Shown: piece after piece, positions 33,275-45,287 of the stretch | How positions within the stretch are numbered: the first letter of the stretch is position 1 | Layout of the letters: every line of letters begins with the position of its first letter | Assembly (NCBI RefSeq): GCF_035222275.1 | Contig: NC_085883.1 | Location: 620,001 to 684,000, forward strand | Direction: 5' to 3' | DNA from: Podospora bellae-mahoneyi | Taxonomy: Eukaryota > Ascomycota > Sordariomycetes > Sordariales > Podosporaceae | DNA length: 64,000 nucleotides | Program-made: the position numbers and the translations under genes | Notes under the pieces: generated by a model | What the model saw: only the letters and a program-made list of their open reading frames with translations | Database searches by the model: none | What the model was told of the DNA's origin: nothing

Positions 33275-34581
33275 TCAAGAAAACCCCCCATCCCCCTTCC
33301 CCCTCCCCCTCTCCCCCTGCCTATCACCCACCAACTCCTCCCCAGACTCCCTCTCCAACCCCATCGCATCAATAGCCTGCATCTCCATATCAAACTCACT
33401 CGGCAGCGTCCTCAAGCTCCCATCCCTCCCCTGTCCGCCCCTATCATACAACCTCGTGAACCCCTCCCTCTTCTGCCGGTGCTGACCCGGCACCATCGGC
33501 AGCGGCTTCTGCCCTCTGGTGATAGTACTGGTGGTATTCTGCGACGTCCCACTAGCAAGTGGATCAACCTTCAGATTCCTAGCATAGTATTCTTCCCTCG
33601 TCGACAAAGCAGGCATATGCGACTTCCTCGTCGGCCCGACACACCCCAGCAGGGGAGCCAAGAAGGGGAGATTCCCGCAGGTGATGCCGACCGACATTTC
33701 GAGGTAGGTCCACACGCCGGTTTGGACCTGGGACGAGTTGAAGATGTCCCTGTCGGAGCCGATGAGAGCTATCCAGCGGAAGAAGCTGGCTACGAGGACG
33801 CTGGTTTGGTTAGTTTCCTGGGAGTAGTGGTGGTGGAAAGGGAGGGGGAACGACGTACAAAATACCGAGACTAAAGACCCCCACTAAGCCGATTTTTGTC
33901 CTCCTCGGCACCCGAAGTTTCATCAACGGCGGGATGGGCATCACGAAAATGATGACGTCCCCTAGCGAGCTGATGATTGCGTTGGGGACACCCATCCTGT
34001 GGACTGGGTCTTGGAGGCAGGAGCCGGTTTGGTCCTTGTCCCAGAAGAAGGAAGGGGGTTTGCACTGGAGGGTTGTGCCCAAAACGTTGGCGACTGCCCA
34101 GCAGCCTGTGAGGATGGCGACGATCCAGGAGATGCGCCGGAAGGTGGCGCCTTGGAAGATTGTCATGTGGAAGATGATGAAAGAGAGTTTGATGAGGAAG
34201 AGGGTTGGGGGTTGGAGTTTCTGGATGATCCAGATCATGAGGAGGAATTCTTTGAAGCGTTCTTTCCCGAGGACAGGGATTGGGACGCCTTGGTTGGGTA
34301 GACCTGTTGTTTTTGTTAGTCCCAGAGTGTGATTAAAGGATACCTAATTCAAGTATGTGGAAAGAGGATGTCGTACCGTAGAGCAAACATGCCACTGTTC
34401 CATAGCTCAGTATTAGACCACCCGTCATGCACCAGTCTTCCCTTCGTAACTCCTTTATGATCTTTAGCCGCGCGTATATTCTCGCTACATGTGACCCAGT
34501 TGATAGGATCAGGCCGATGACCACGGTGGCGAGGATGTACTGTTGTTTTTGCTCCGTGCTGAAGTTGTCCAGTTGGACCAT
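33275..34581 (-). CDS. Pth11-like rhodopsin-fold membrane protein
   Basis: Three exons: 34581 to about 34375, about 34302 to 33859, and about 33797 to 33275, roughly 390 residues. Helix 1 is ILATVVIGLILSTGS followed by ARIYARLKIIKELRREDWC, then LSYGTVACLLYG, the FLLMIWIIQKLQPPTLFLIK and LSFIIFHMTIF helices, SWIVAILTGCWAVANVLGT, CKPPSFFWDKDQTGSC, ISSLGDVIIFVMPIPPLMKL, RRTKIGLVGVFSLGI, and a last helix near SVGITCGNLPFLAPLLG. This is the PF20684 pattern. A basic and Gly-rich tail of about 120 residues follows. Probably a plasma-membrane receptor-like protein with unknown ligand. The gene ends 254 bp from the convergent pectate lyase gene. Confidence 0.87.
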
Positions 34582-36480
34582 CTTGGCGATCTTGTAGGGC
34601 AGTGCTCAAATGTAGCGGTCAAGGATGGGAAGCAAATCCTTTGCCATTCACTGGCATCTCAAACGATTGCTGGGGTGAGGTGGATAAATTGCGTCAGAAC
34701 CTAAGAGTAGGATCTGTGGAGGATGAATGCGGAGAATTAAGAGGGAAAAGCTTTGACAACAAGAAAGGTTAACCTGGAAGATGAACACTGGGACCCCGGA
34801 GTTATCTGTGTCCTGGTACCAACGGGAAGGATTTATGTTTTGCGTGCTTCAGTGCTACACCAAGTGAAGTTGTACGTGCCTCATGGTGGTCAAGAACGGC
34901 AGATGTGCCACTGAGATTTCTGGGGCATGACAGGGGAGGGGTCGACGATTACCAGGATCCCGGGGATCCCATTGCAGCAGTAGGGTGTAGGAGGTTGGTT
35001 ACACAGGACCTGCAAAGAAAAAAGAGGAATCGCGGCCCCTGGTGTACATCAAGCAGCAACGGTGGACCAGATTGGTAGCCAAGTCCTGGTAGGGCCAAGT
35101 CAGACCGCAAGGCCAAGAGCCAAACACCACCAACAAGACGATAGTTCTAGTCAGAAAGCTGCTGGTGGTGTGTGGGAAAAGCGTTGCTTTAGTCCCAAGA
35201 GACGCAAGGTCAGCAAAGTTAACATGCAGATCTGCATCTTCTTTTCCCAAGCGATGTAATGGTGGCACAAATTAACACTGCCGCCTGTCAGCTTGTGACA
35301 CCCTGTTGGCGTCTAATTTCTGGTGTAAGGTTGTAGTACTAATCGCCAGAACTACCGGACAGCCGCGATACTTCTGTCTTTTCTGGCTGTTCTTGCTTGA
35401 AGGATCTGCCTCAGCTGGGGAGAGATGGTTCTGTGATACACCAAATCATGGAACTTTGTGACATGTTGGGAGATCGAGATGACATTCCCGATGACATGCA
35501 GACATGAGTTCATCTCACAGTAGGTAGGCCATCACATTGGAGGTTGATATCACAGGGGCACAAGAACGATAGCACAAGTTGCCAAAGTTCGGGAAGGATT
35601 TTACGTAGCGTTCCTCCCCGCCCCCGAGTCACTTGCATATACACAAGTGCTATTCACTTGCGGGTCGACCCTTGAACCCCCCCGAGGCATAGCGTGGGGA
35701 GGCACAGTCAGCACCCTCCCACCCGGACTTCACGGATTTCAGCGGACTTGCTACCCTATCCATCAAAGAAAAAGAAGGTTCGGCAGTCTCCCGCCCGAGA
35801 TACGGCAGAAACAAAAACTTGGGACCGAGACAGATGGGGAGTGGAACAGGTGCCATTCTGCATGTCTGGGCCCCGAAAACTGACGGGATGTCAGTGGATG
35901 ATGGGTGGGTGGACGAGGCCGCTATTGGTCTGTTCAAGATGCGGTTGGCCCTTAGCAGTCCCGGTTTTGGGACTTGTTTTAACTTCTTAAGGCCATGCCC
36001 GCCCCCCTCCCTTCTTTGTGCCTCTTCAAGACTTTGGACTTGGAGTGACACAACAGCGCGGAAGTTATTCCTATATGCTTTGCTGGCCTGAAAGAGGAAA
36101 TTCGTGAAATCCTCGGTAAGATGTTGTAGCGAAAGAATCGCTGCGTACCTTAGTTGTCTTGGCACGTGATGGTAGCCCCGTTGGTATTACGTGATGGTTA
36201 GTACTGCAGAAGCCCCCCACGTGCGCCACAGGCATGCAGACATGCCCAGCCACTGGCCAGGGCCGCCTCGGGCGAGTTGACAAAGTCCCGGCCGGGTACG
36301 AAGGGACCGCACCGAGCCGATTCGGGGCCGGGAGGATTAGGGTCCAAGCTGCATGTCATCGCATCCGATCAAATGACTCGGGGCCGGTCAATCTGATAGA
36401 TTGTGGGCAAGTTCCGATTTCTTATTTGTATGATATTCCTTTTGTTTCTCGTACAATCGTCATTCAGTGATCTTGCCTTC
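34582..36480. other. Gene-poor stretch
   Basis: 1.9 kb with no supported gene. A TAGGTAGG patch lies near 35522. Open frames around 35650-36165 show no family features. Confidence 0.5.
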
Positions 36481-37563
36481 TCAGAGATCTGCAGCCGCCT
36501 TAGTATACAAGCCGTTCAACTCTTCCACCTTGTGGTTCTGGAGGAACTCCTTGAATGTCAGCGGCTTGACATCTGGATAGCGCCCATTATCCAGTTTGGT
36601 TGGAACATAGGTCTGTCCGTTCATGATATAAGTCTGGTAGTTACTACAACACTGTTAGCTTTCCCACCCATCAAACAACTCGAATGTCTACAAAAAACAT
36701 ACTCAGCCAACCAAGCAAAGATATTTTGCGGCTCTTTCTCGCGCGTGATCTCCATCTTGGTCTGCAACTCCTCCACCGTACCCAAACAATCCAACCTCGG
36801 AGCTACTCCATAAACCTCCTCAAACTCGGCCGCAAGCTGCTTCGTACTCTTCCTGTCACCAAGAACTGATCCATCATTAGCCACCTGCTCACACACACAC
36901 ATACACACACAACTGGCTTAGTTGCCATCACTCACAAGTCATAACCCCAACCGCCTCCTCATCCAGCGCCACGTTGGCAGAATACCTAGCAGCATCATCA
37001 TAACTCAACCCCTCCCAAACCTCCTCCCCAGTCCCCCAATACCTCATCACCACCCCCTCCCCCTCCTCCGGCCTAAAAACCCCGAAATAGTCACTCCAAA
37101 GCGTCTCGTAAAAAATTCCAATCAACATATGCACCCCCTTGACCTTCCTCCCGTCCTCCTGGAGAAACTCCTTCACTCTCTTCTGGCAATCTTTCTGAGG
37201 GTGCTCCCCATACTGAAGTTTATCATAATCCAGCGTCCAATCCCCCGCGACATACCTTTTCACCCCTTCAGCTTCGCACGCCTCAATGAGGAGTTTCTGC
37301 CCCTCGGTCATGAGGCGGGGGTCGCCGAAAAAGCCGCAGATCACCACGTCACATCCCGAGACGAAATGACGTAGGGCGGTGGGGTCGTATGGGTCGCCTT
37401 GGGTGATGGTGATGTTTTTGAGGGTTGGGCAGGAGGTGGCTTTGGAGAGGTCGCGGCAGTAACCTTTGATGGTGAGGGTGGGGGAGAGGGCGAGGAGGTG
37501 TTGGGTTATTAGGCGGGCGAGGCGGCCGGTTATGCCTGCTATTCCGACTGTGGTGACGGGCAT
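36481..37563 (-). CDS. NmrA-like / isoflavone-reductase-like NAD(P)-binding protein
   Basis: Three exons: 37563-36938, about 36864-36702, and about 36642-36481, giving about 315 residues. The N-terminus carries the Rossmann motif of atypical short-chain dehydrogenases (GIAGITGRLARLI), then GYCRDLSKA, a GCDVVICGFFGDP strand, RYVAGDWTLDYDKL and GVHMLIGIFYETLWSDYF. The last exon ends LTFKEFLQNHKVEELNGLY. Relatives reduce phenolic or other small substrates or act as redox sensors such as NmrA; the classical catalytic Lys is not clearly placed, so the role stays open. The first intron contains a CA dinucleotide run (about 36890-36910). No signal peptide, so cytoplasmic. Confidence 0.82.
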
Positions 37564-39090
37564 GATGGCGTCGGGGCCGTATGGGATTGATGGCTAGAGT
37601 GGAAGGATGAGTCTGAAAAAAGAGGGAGTCAATGTGGGAGAATAAATGGTGCGTTTAAGGAAATAAACGAGGAGTGCTCCGTGGTGATCGGCGAGGTCCG
37701 CCTGCTGTTAACGACGCTGGGTTGAGGTTGGCTTCGAGTTTGAACTTGTGCCGATGCTGGTTTATCCGAGTCGGGAAGTTGGAAACAACCTGGATTGGCG
37801 TGACAAGTTCACGGTGAGTGGTGAAACTTCGTTACGGTGTTGCGTGGTTGTGATGTTGAGAGAGAGAAATGAGGGGTTGAAGGCCAGGCCGACATGACCC
37901 CAGTCCATATCAGGAGAGAAGTTATCGCACCATACCTGTTACTGTTTTTCGCCGGGGTTGTGATTGGAAAGTGGCAATAGCCAAGATGAGAAATCAAGCT
38001 TGGAGGTGTCAAAACGTATATGGGGCTGTTGTTGTACGAGGGTGAGTTGCCCGGGTGGCTGGGAAAGGCCGGACGCAGTGGCCCAGGTCCCACTGCCAAG
38101 ATATTAATTCCTTAACAGCGGGCCCGATTGACTATTTTGACAGGAGGTAGAACCCCGGTCATAAATGGTGGTGCGTGCTGGAAAAGAAGCAATTCAGAGA
38201 GACGATGCCAAGAGCCGGCTAACTTACTGCGGGTTACTTTCCGTGGAAACATCCTCACGTCTGAAATCGTAGTTGAGAAGACAAGGTGCCTTCATTGAGT
38301 CAAAGTTTTGATGGTATTGGATATAAGCTCTCTCTACAGTTATCTTCCGAACAACTTGAAACATATGGTTGCTCTCAGGGCTCTGGTCCCACCTTTTCCA
38401 GGCCCGCGTACACAGGTTGCTCCCAGGGCTTGTATTTTGCACACTTTTCTGTAGTTACTCTCTGCTGGTTAGATTTGTTCATTATCATCACCTTCACCAT
38501 ATTCTGCTTCACCTTTTGGGCCAGTGTCCTACGACCCAGAGAACTAGACCAAGTTACTCGCTGGAATAAAACCAGGCTAGCAGGCAGAACGACAGTCTAA
38601 ATGACATGGGCCATCTCGTTCCGCTGTAACCTAGAAAGGATCGAAGTTCACGTAATTTGAAGTGGTATCAGACACTCAATATCACATTTGCAGGACCGAA
38701 GGAACGACAGTTCATCAATGTTCTTTGAACCCGTAATCTTTTCTGCTAGGCACAAAATCTCTCCAACCTGACAATAGGTATCATCGGTTGAAACAGACAG
38801 GGAAGTAAAAAGTCACCGACCGCCAGGCAGGAAACAGGAATAGCGGACATGGCCGGCTTCATGCCCTTCCCATCACCCCCCCTGGGGTCGGCTAAAGAAA
38901 GAAAGTAAGAGAGAGAGTGTTGTTGTCCACCATGCTACCCCATTGTCTTCAGATCATCACGCCCAGTAGTTTGGTCATCCTCATTACCCGTTGGCACATA
39001 TCTTCTTACGGCGCCGCCGCCGCAGCAGCAGCAACGTCAAGAATCTCACCAACTGTGGCTTTGGGCTCGACCGTACCGACGCGACCTTCT
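37564..39090. other. Gene-poor stretch
   Basis: 1.5 kb; stops frequent in all frames. No gene, RNA or mobile element recognised. Confidence 0.5.
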
Positions 39091-39598
39091 CTAACCGCAC
39101 CTCATGGAGCTGATACGGTCATTGAAGTACCCGTCGCCGTCACCGAGATGGTCGTCCACCTGGTTGTCGTATGAACGACCACTGCAGCTGCCATGTCTGA
39201 ATGTCTTTTGTTAGAGCTGTAAAAGCAGTGATCGCAAGACGGGGAAGTACTTACTCGAACCACACGCAGCGGAAGAGGCCTCTGTCCTGGTTGATGATCG
39301 TGCTAATCCTGTCGTTCCAGGCCGCGGGGACGTTGACTAAGTGATGGGATCAGTATATCAGCACTGCCCTGGCACCCCCAGAAAGTTGGTGTCACTCACA
39401 GCATTGAGCGATAGGAGCATTGAACGTGACGCAGGCACCTTGACTCCGGATGTGCTCGCAGGCAAACACCCGGGCACTGAGCTGGCGATCGACAAGCGCG
39501 GGTTCAGCCTCGGCCACCGGGACATCAGCAGCGGGAGCAGCGCTGGCGGAGAGAACTCCGACGGCGAGCAGAGTGATGATGTTCTTGAGGTTGAACAT
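39091..39598 (-). CDS. Small secreted cysteine-rich protein (effector-like)
   Basis: Three exons (39598-39400, 39336-39255, 39196-39091), all with clean GT..AG introns, encode about 128 residues. A signal peptide (MFNLKNIITLLAVGVLSASA) is followed by a short pro-segment (PVAEAEPALVDRQ) that could end at a Kex2-like or propeptide site. The mature part has six cysteines: CEHIRSQGAC, AQCFNVPAAWNDRIS, FRCVWFEHGSCSGRSYDN, and a conserved-looking end HLGDGDGYFNDRISSMRCG. The FNDRISS and GSCSGRSY blocks recall a widespread family of fungal small secreted proteins with a crystallin-like fold. Extracellular; function unknown, candidate effector or antimicrobial. Easily missed because no exon alone is long. 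Confidence 0.85.
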
Positions 39599-40244
39599 TT
39601 TGTCTGTGGGCTGGAGGCAAGGTGGTGGTGAAGACAAGAGTCAAGGTTGCGGTGATGGAGGGAATGAAGAGGCTTTGATGGGGCAGGGAGGCCCCTTTTA
39701 TAAGTTGAATTGGCTCTTTGAACCGGCAACCTTTAGTGTTGCGGTTCTGATCAGCTGAAGACTCTTTGGGCAACCACAACGGGCTTACGACGTTCCGCTG
39801 CATCTAAGAACATGGATCTAGATCGCTTAACCTAAAGGGAAATTGCGTTCAGTCCTTGCTTCAGTGGTTATGCTACGTAGTTTCGCATCCCGCGGCAGGC
39901 AAAGTCCCACGATGTCAGGCCATACTTCTAGTGCGAGGTGGCCCTCTAAGTCCGAGTCTCTGTGATGCGAGGGCCTTGTGTTGCCAGGGCTTCTCAGCCA
40001 AAGGCCTTTAGTTGCGATTCCTCTAAAGTCCGGGGTGTCGACTAGCTCTGACTAAGATGATCATCAACCATTGGTAATTATCTACAGGTGCCTGGTACGA
40101 CATACCTTGCCGTACCTTGCCTTTGCATTCACTTGAAGTTTCTATAGTGGCAATATGACATGCCACTATGTGCTTATCCCCATTGGTCCAAATTGACATG
40201 GGGAGTTCAAGACAAAAAGCTGTCAGGATTCCCTTCCCGGTCTA
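39599..40244. other. Intergenic
   Basis: Promoter of the small secreted gene at left and 3' flank of the PhoD-like gene at right. No gene seen. Confidence 0.5.
39696..39702 (-). promoter_or_regulatory. TATA box of the small cysteine-rich protein gene
   Basis: TATAAAA on the minus strand about 100 bp before the ATG at 39598. Confidence 0.55.
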
Positions 40245-42535
40245 TCAACGAGAAATAAACATCTCATCGAAGCCGATCACTTCCCACTTCTTCGTCTCAG
40301 TGTTCAAAGTCAGGTTGGTCCCCGTGGTAGTTCCCCCCTTTGCAAACCCAGCCTCTACCTTTCCGCCAGCTACAGGGCGGGAGAGTTTGTTTTCTCCCGA
40401 AAGAACAGTCAAATTCGCCAGGGGTAGTTCCCAAGGATTCCTCGTTGCAACCGTGGGTAAACCTAGCCATCCAACGTCAGCACTTGGCGTTGCCAAAGAG
40501 ATTCAAAGTTTGGTTGCACAAACCAAAGAAACCAGCCGTAACTTTGTCCTTTTGCACAGACAAGACAAAATATCCCCTGTAGTACCCCTCATGCCACTGA
40601 AGCACGTCGGTATCCCTCACTCTATTTCGGGCGTAAGTATTGGCAGCACTGATCGGACCGGCCCGACCACTTGAGCTGACAGCTGTACCAGCGAATTCTA
40701 CACCCAGGGAGCCTGAACCGGTGGCAGGGTTGTAATCCAACTCGCCTAGCCATGTGACGTCGGCTACCTGATTACCTCCCCTGTCAATATCGGAGCAACG
40801 GACGTGGCGGGGATAAACTCACCCAATTACGATGGCTATCACCGGCGAGGAAGACATTGTTGTCGATGTCATTGTCGATGAGAGTTTGCAGAGTGCGGTT
40901 ACGGTTGGCGGTATATCCCTGTCCAACCGCCATTGTCAGTCAGGCAGGATTGTGATTTCCTTCCTTAAGGAGATATACTCACACCCCAAGTGTCAGTACC
41001 AGCTCCGTCCGCACCAGAAAAAATAATTTGGCTGCCTATGATCCTCCACTTGGCACCCCGATCCCTGGACTCTTTCAAAGTACGATAGAACCAGCTCTCC
41101 TGTCTTCCACCCATGAGAGACCGAGAGGCCTCATCGCGGATGAGCTCAATGTAGGCGTCGTTCCAGCCGAGGGAAGTGATGCTCCGGTCGTAGTTTCTTG
41201 TGTCCAAAATGATGAGATCTGCGAGGTTTCCCAGTTCAAACGACCGCCAGATGCGGAGATTGTCGTCTAGATCTACCTGTCTATCATTTTCAGGTCAGCA
41301 CATGTAGGGTAAGACATGGCAATACCACTTCTCACCTGATGGGCATCCACTCAAAATACGCCCTGACAGCATTCATCTTTCTCTGGTCGACACTCACCAT
41401 CCGGCCACCTTGGCGGAACGAAGCCTCGGTGTTGTTGAGCGCACTGAACCCATCTCGGTAGCCATTGTTCGCCACCTCGTGATCATCCCATGTAGGAATC
41501 CAGGGGTGATTTGCTGCCAAGAGCTGGAGATCCGGGTCGGTTCGGTACTAATGACTCCTTGTCAGCAACACTCGAGAAACTTGATCTAAACAGGCGCTTT
41601 ACCTGGCCGTGACGAGTCCGATAGTCACCCAACGTAAAGGTCACGCGCGGGGGATCATGTGCCCTCTCACCGCCACCGGCACTCTCGTAGATGTAATCTC
41701 CAAGATGGATCTGGAACCTTCAGCATTTCTCTTCCCGTTCCAAATGCGAGGATCACAAGCACTAACCACATAGTCCAACCCTCCCTTCCTCGCAGCATTC
41801 CCATACGCGTTGAAGTACCCGTTTGCTATCGATGGTAGGTACTTAGCCCCCTTTTCACCCCTGAACAGAAAGGTAAACAAAGCTAAAAGAAAACCATCAC
41901 TCACGAAAGTTGCTGCAACTGAACACGGCCAACTTCACCTCGCTAACATTGTCATTTTTATCCGGCGTCGTCTTTGTCTTGCCAATCCTACTCTTCTTGT
42001 CCGACCCACAAATGGTGAACTGGTAGTTGTACTCAGTAAACGGGCTCAAACCCCCAGCCTCGACTTTCATGGTGAAGTCAATGTCGCTCGTGGTGTACGC
42101 CCTGCCGCTGGCAACCACAGTCTCATTCCCTTGACGCTTCCACCTGGTGGCATTGGAGGATGTGGCAGGCCAAACAGCCCAATCGACACAGATGGGATTG
42201 GGATCAGCTATGATGTATCGCTCTGTCTCGTGAGAGTAGAGCGGGACGTTGCCTTCGACCGTGATGTTGCCGAGATCGGACGCTAAAGACGGAGCGACGC
42301 GGGTCCAGAGGATGACACTTGTTGGGTAGGGGTCTCCAGAGGCTATACCGTGGGTGAAGTTCAGATCATCGGGAGAGTACGGGACCGAGTCGCGCTTGAG
42401 GGTGCGACGCTGGACGGTGGGGAGGTCGATTCCGAGGTTGGAGTGACGGGTAGAGGGACTGTGGTAGTTGAGGTTGGTCGAGAGTTCAACGGCGGTCGCT
42501 ACGGCCGCAAGAGCGGAGAGAATGACGACTTTCAT
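40245..42535 (-). CDS. PhoD-type alkaline phosphatase/phosphodiesterase
   Basis: About nine exons give roughly 620 residues. A signal peptide (MKVVILSALAAVATAVE) is followed by the PhoD N-terminal domain (HGIASGDPYPTSVILWTRV), then the metallophosphatase core: KLAVFSCSNF, HLGDYIYES, IPTWDDHEVANNGYRDG, AVRAYFEWMPIR, ADLIILDTRNYDRS, WRIIGSQIIFS, NVFLAGDSHRNW. After that come YRGYFVLSV and KVTAGFFG, and the end PVAGGKVEAGF. The Asp, His and Cys metal ligands expected in PF09423 are present. Joining exons at AGDSHRNWVSELDY uses an internal GTTTAT donor. The last exon is reached by an intron with a GTTTGT donor; without it the frame would end after FGNAKC. The enzyme is probably secreted and releases phosphate from mono- or diesters; substrate not determinable here. 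Confidence 0.9.
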
Positions 42536-43356
42536 GATCGAAATGACGACTGATTGATCTCCGACTTGCTCGGTCTGGAAAGGGCAAAGACGAAAGCCGT
42601 GATGAATCCATGCTGGTAAGAAACATGTTTCCTTTTAACGACCCTGGGAACCATAGGAGAATGGTAGCCATCGTGTGCTGGTACGTCATTGTCAGGAACA
42701 CGCACTCTCAGAAATGTAGTTTATTGGCCGGGTAATTCTATCTCGGTATGCAAGAGATCTTGCAACCCGTCCTGCGTCGATGGTGAAATGTTGACAAACT
42801 CAGGAGTGATCATCTCCGGGCCTCAGTTCCTGTCCGTGATACCATCGACACTTTTCCAGTTATTGCGCCCACGTGCTGGCCAGCAGCGAATTCATTGCTG
42901 CCCACGCCGATCACCAAACCTGTACAAATTTCACCTCTGATGGAGACATGCCAGGGGAGCTACACCACCTTCCAATCCGAGAACCAGGTCGAGTGGGGGA
43001 CGAAGAGGGGCAGATCCGATGCATGGATGGGGCACGTGTTTTTGCCAATTACCATCCAAGGGGCAGCATCGGCCTTGTGCTGGCCGCTCACCTTGGCTTC
43101 ACCGATATTGCCCCGAGGTGAGCGTTATTGCAGAAGAAATCCACTACGTGTAACCTCAAGGTGAAACAAGCCCTAAAGCTCCCAGCTTATCTTTGGGGGT
43201 GTCATGGCCCAATCATGTTGTCTTCCTCGGACTGTTTGGTGCTTGGCGGGGGACAATGTGAACCTGAACCAACAGCTTCCCAGTGTCCAGACCCAACTCC
43301 CAAGTCTTGCAAGTCCTCGCAAATTCTTTTCTGGTCGTCCCCAAACTCAACCAACG
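42536..43356. other. Divergent intergenic region
   Basis: Lies between the PhoD-like gene (minus) and the P450 gene (plus). An in-frame ATG at 43204 would extend the P450 by 51 residues into this stretch, but the extension is hydrophilic and non-conserved in look. Confidence 0.5.
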
Positions 43357-44943
43357 ATGATGATGGCACTTCGACATGCCCTTACTTGGCTGCCACCCAG
43401 CTTCCCCGTTGTCGCGGCGATAGCTGCCATCGTCCTCGCCGTCTTCATCAACACGCTTGCGACACCAAGAAGAGCAGACCCGCGGGAACCACCTCTTCTG
43501 AAACCCACCATCCCGTTCATCGGACACATCATCGGGTTGATCCAACACCAGGCAGATTACCACCGAATTCTACATCGCAAATCCAAGCAGCCAATCGTCA
43601 CACTTCCTATGCTCACAGGAAAGCTGTACGCCATCTTTGACCCCTCCTTGATCTCAGCCGGCCTCAAGAACAAGCACCTCTCAACGAAACCCCAGGTCAG
43701 AGCTGCCGTCGCGCCGTTGATAAAAGCCAGCAAAGGCACCGTCGACCTCATGATGAGCGAGCAGGGCGACGTGCTTCAAGACCGCATAATGCTGCACGCC
43801 ATCCCGACTAGTTTCTCTGGGGAGCTGCAGCAAAGTTTTATCGAGGCCGCCTTGCAAGAAGTATCCCGGCAATTCACCTCCTTCTCCAAGTCCAACCAAC
43901 AACAAAACATCCCCAGTGTTTGGCTTTGGATCAGGGACATTGTCGCAAAGGCCACGACACCACCGGTGTATGGCAAGCACCAGGACCCTTTCTCCCAGGA
44001 CCCGAGCCTGCTGCAATCTTTCTGGGACTACAACGAGTCCATCATGGTGCTGATGATGGACATCCTGCCGTCCTTCATCGCCAAGAAAGCCCACCTCGGG
44101 CGTATAAAGCTAGCCCAAGCCTTGACTCCTTACTACTCTTCCCAGGCAGAACAGCACCCTGCCGCCTCTGCCCTTGTTCGTCTTCGTGCGCAGGAAATGC
44201 GCAACGCCGGTCTCCCAGTGGAGGACATCGCCAAGATTGAAAGCCTCCTCCCTCTCGCAGCAATGACCAACACCGTCCCGACTCTGTTCTGGTTCTTTAG
44301 CCATGTCTTCACACGGCCGGCTCTCGTCGAGCAACTCAGGAAAGAAGTAGAAGACAACTTGCTCACCAGAGACGGCCCCAAAGCAAAACTGGCCGTCTCG
44401 TCAGCTGTGCTCGAAGAGAAAACACCTTTCCTGTGGAGCTGCTACAGAGAAACCCTCCGTCTCACCGTCCACCAAATCGCCACGAGGACGGCGATGCAAG
44501 ACACGACTATCACGTCCCCTAAGACGGGACAAACATATTTTCTCGCAAAGGGAACCGTGGTTCAAATGTCGATTGGGGCATCTCACTTTCTTCCGGAATA
44601 CTGGGGGGAGAAGTACCTAGATTTCAAGCCTGATCGGTTTTTGGGGTTAACGAAGGAAGAGGAGAGGGCGCTCAAGGTGGCTCATCAGCCGTTTGGCGGT
44701 GGATTGCATCTCTGTCCGGGGAGGCATTTTGCCTTGGCGGAGATGATGGCTGTCATGACGACATTGCTGGTTGGGTTTGAGGTTGGGGGTCTGGATGGGG
44801 AAGGGGAGTGGAGGGAGCCTGGGAGGGGGACGGCGAGTATTGTTGATGCGGCTACCAGGCCAAAGGATTATGGGGCGGGTTTTGGGGCGAAGGTTCGGAG
44901 GAGGGAGGGGTGGGAGGATGTTGTCTGGGAGTATAAGTTTTAA
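43357..44943 (+). CDS. Cytochrome P450, CYP7/CYP8-like fungal type
   Basis: Single exon. The start is put at the first of three consecutive ATGs at 43357, giving a membrane anchor (WLPPSFPVVAAIAAIVLAVF) at the N-terminus and 528 residues; an ATG at 43204 would add a non-hydrophobic leader. Key P450 elements are present: proline-rich hinge (REPPLLKPTIPFIGHI), helix K ExxR in SCYRETLRLT, and the heme loop PFGGGLHLCPGRHFA with the cysteine ligand. The threonine of a canonical I-helix AGxxTT is not obvious; instead the region reads AAMTNTVPTLFWFF, as in the CYP7/CYP8-like group (sterol 7-alpha-hydroxylase or prostacyclin-synthase type). Fungal members often oxidise steroids or secondary metabolites. 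ER membrane-bound. Intron-free, unlike most neighbours. Confidence 0.9.
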   Translation: MMMALRHALTWLPPSFPVVAAIAAIVLAVFINTLATPRRADPREPPLLKPTIPFIGHIIGLIQHQADYHRILHRKSKQPIVTLPMLTGKLYAIFDPSLISAGLKNKHLSTKPQVRAAVAPLIKASKGTVDLMMSEQGDVLQDRIMLHAIPTSFSGELQQSFIEAALQEVSRQFTSFSKSNQQQNIPSVWLWIRDIVAKATTPPVYGKHQDPFSQDPSLLQSFWDYNESIMVLMMDILPSFIAKKAHLGRIKLAQALTPYYSSQAEQHPAASALVRLRAQEMRNAGLPVEDIAKIESLLPLAAMTNTVPTLFWFFSHVFTRPALVEQLRKEVEDNLLTRDGPKAKLAVSSAVLEEKTPFLWSCYRETLRLTVHQIATRTAMQDTTITSPKTGQTYFLAKGTVVQMSIGASHFLPEYWGEKYLDFKPDRFLGLTKEEERALKVAHQPFGGGLHLCPGRHFALAEMMAVMTTLLVGFEVGGLDGEGEWREPGRGTASIVDAATRPKDYGAGFGAKVRRREGWEDVVWEYKF

Positions 44944-45287
44944 GTTAGGGAGGTTGCTCCCCAGGTAGGTTGACTATGGAGGCGGTGAAAGATGCGTGCC
45001 CGTTGTGGCCAATTCAGAGTTTTCGACACTCATTGGGCTCTTATTATTTACTTTGTTGAGTGGCCATCTTGGCGAGCAAGTCGTCGTGGAAACAAGCTTC
45101 GAGCCATTTGAGCCACGAATCCTCGCCAGGAGCAAGTGGGTCTTTGAGACAGACTTTTTACATGGGTGCGCTTTGCTATAAATAGAAACCTTTTCACTTA
45201 CACCTTTTTTTTCTCTTCTTTTTTCACACCACATTTCACACACCACATTTCATAGCACCGACACCGTTTCGGTATACCTCAAAAACA
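44944..45287. other. Promoter of the 2EXR gene
   Basis: Tandem 5' region with TATAAATA at 45177-45184, 104 bp or so before the ATG at 45288, then a T-rich and CACA-rich leader. Confidence 0.55.

Noticed and set aside
33275-34301. Long plus-strand frames opposite the Pth11-like gene
   Set aside because: Antisense shadows of a gene with seven clear membrane helices and good introns on the minus strand.
36885-36912. CA dinucleotide run as a promoter element
   Set aside because: It lies inside an intron of the NmrA-like gene and is an ordinary microsatellite.
43204-43356. Upstream ATG extending the P450 by 51 residues
   Set aside because: The extension is hydrophilic and would bury the membrane anchor internally; the ATG cluster at 43357 places the anchor at the N-terminus as usual.
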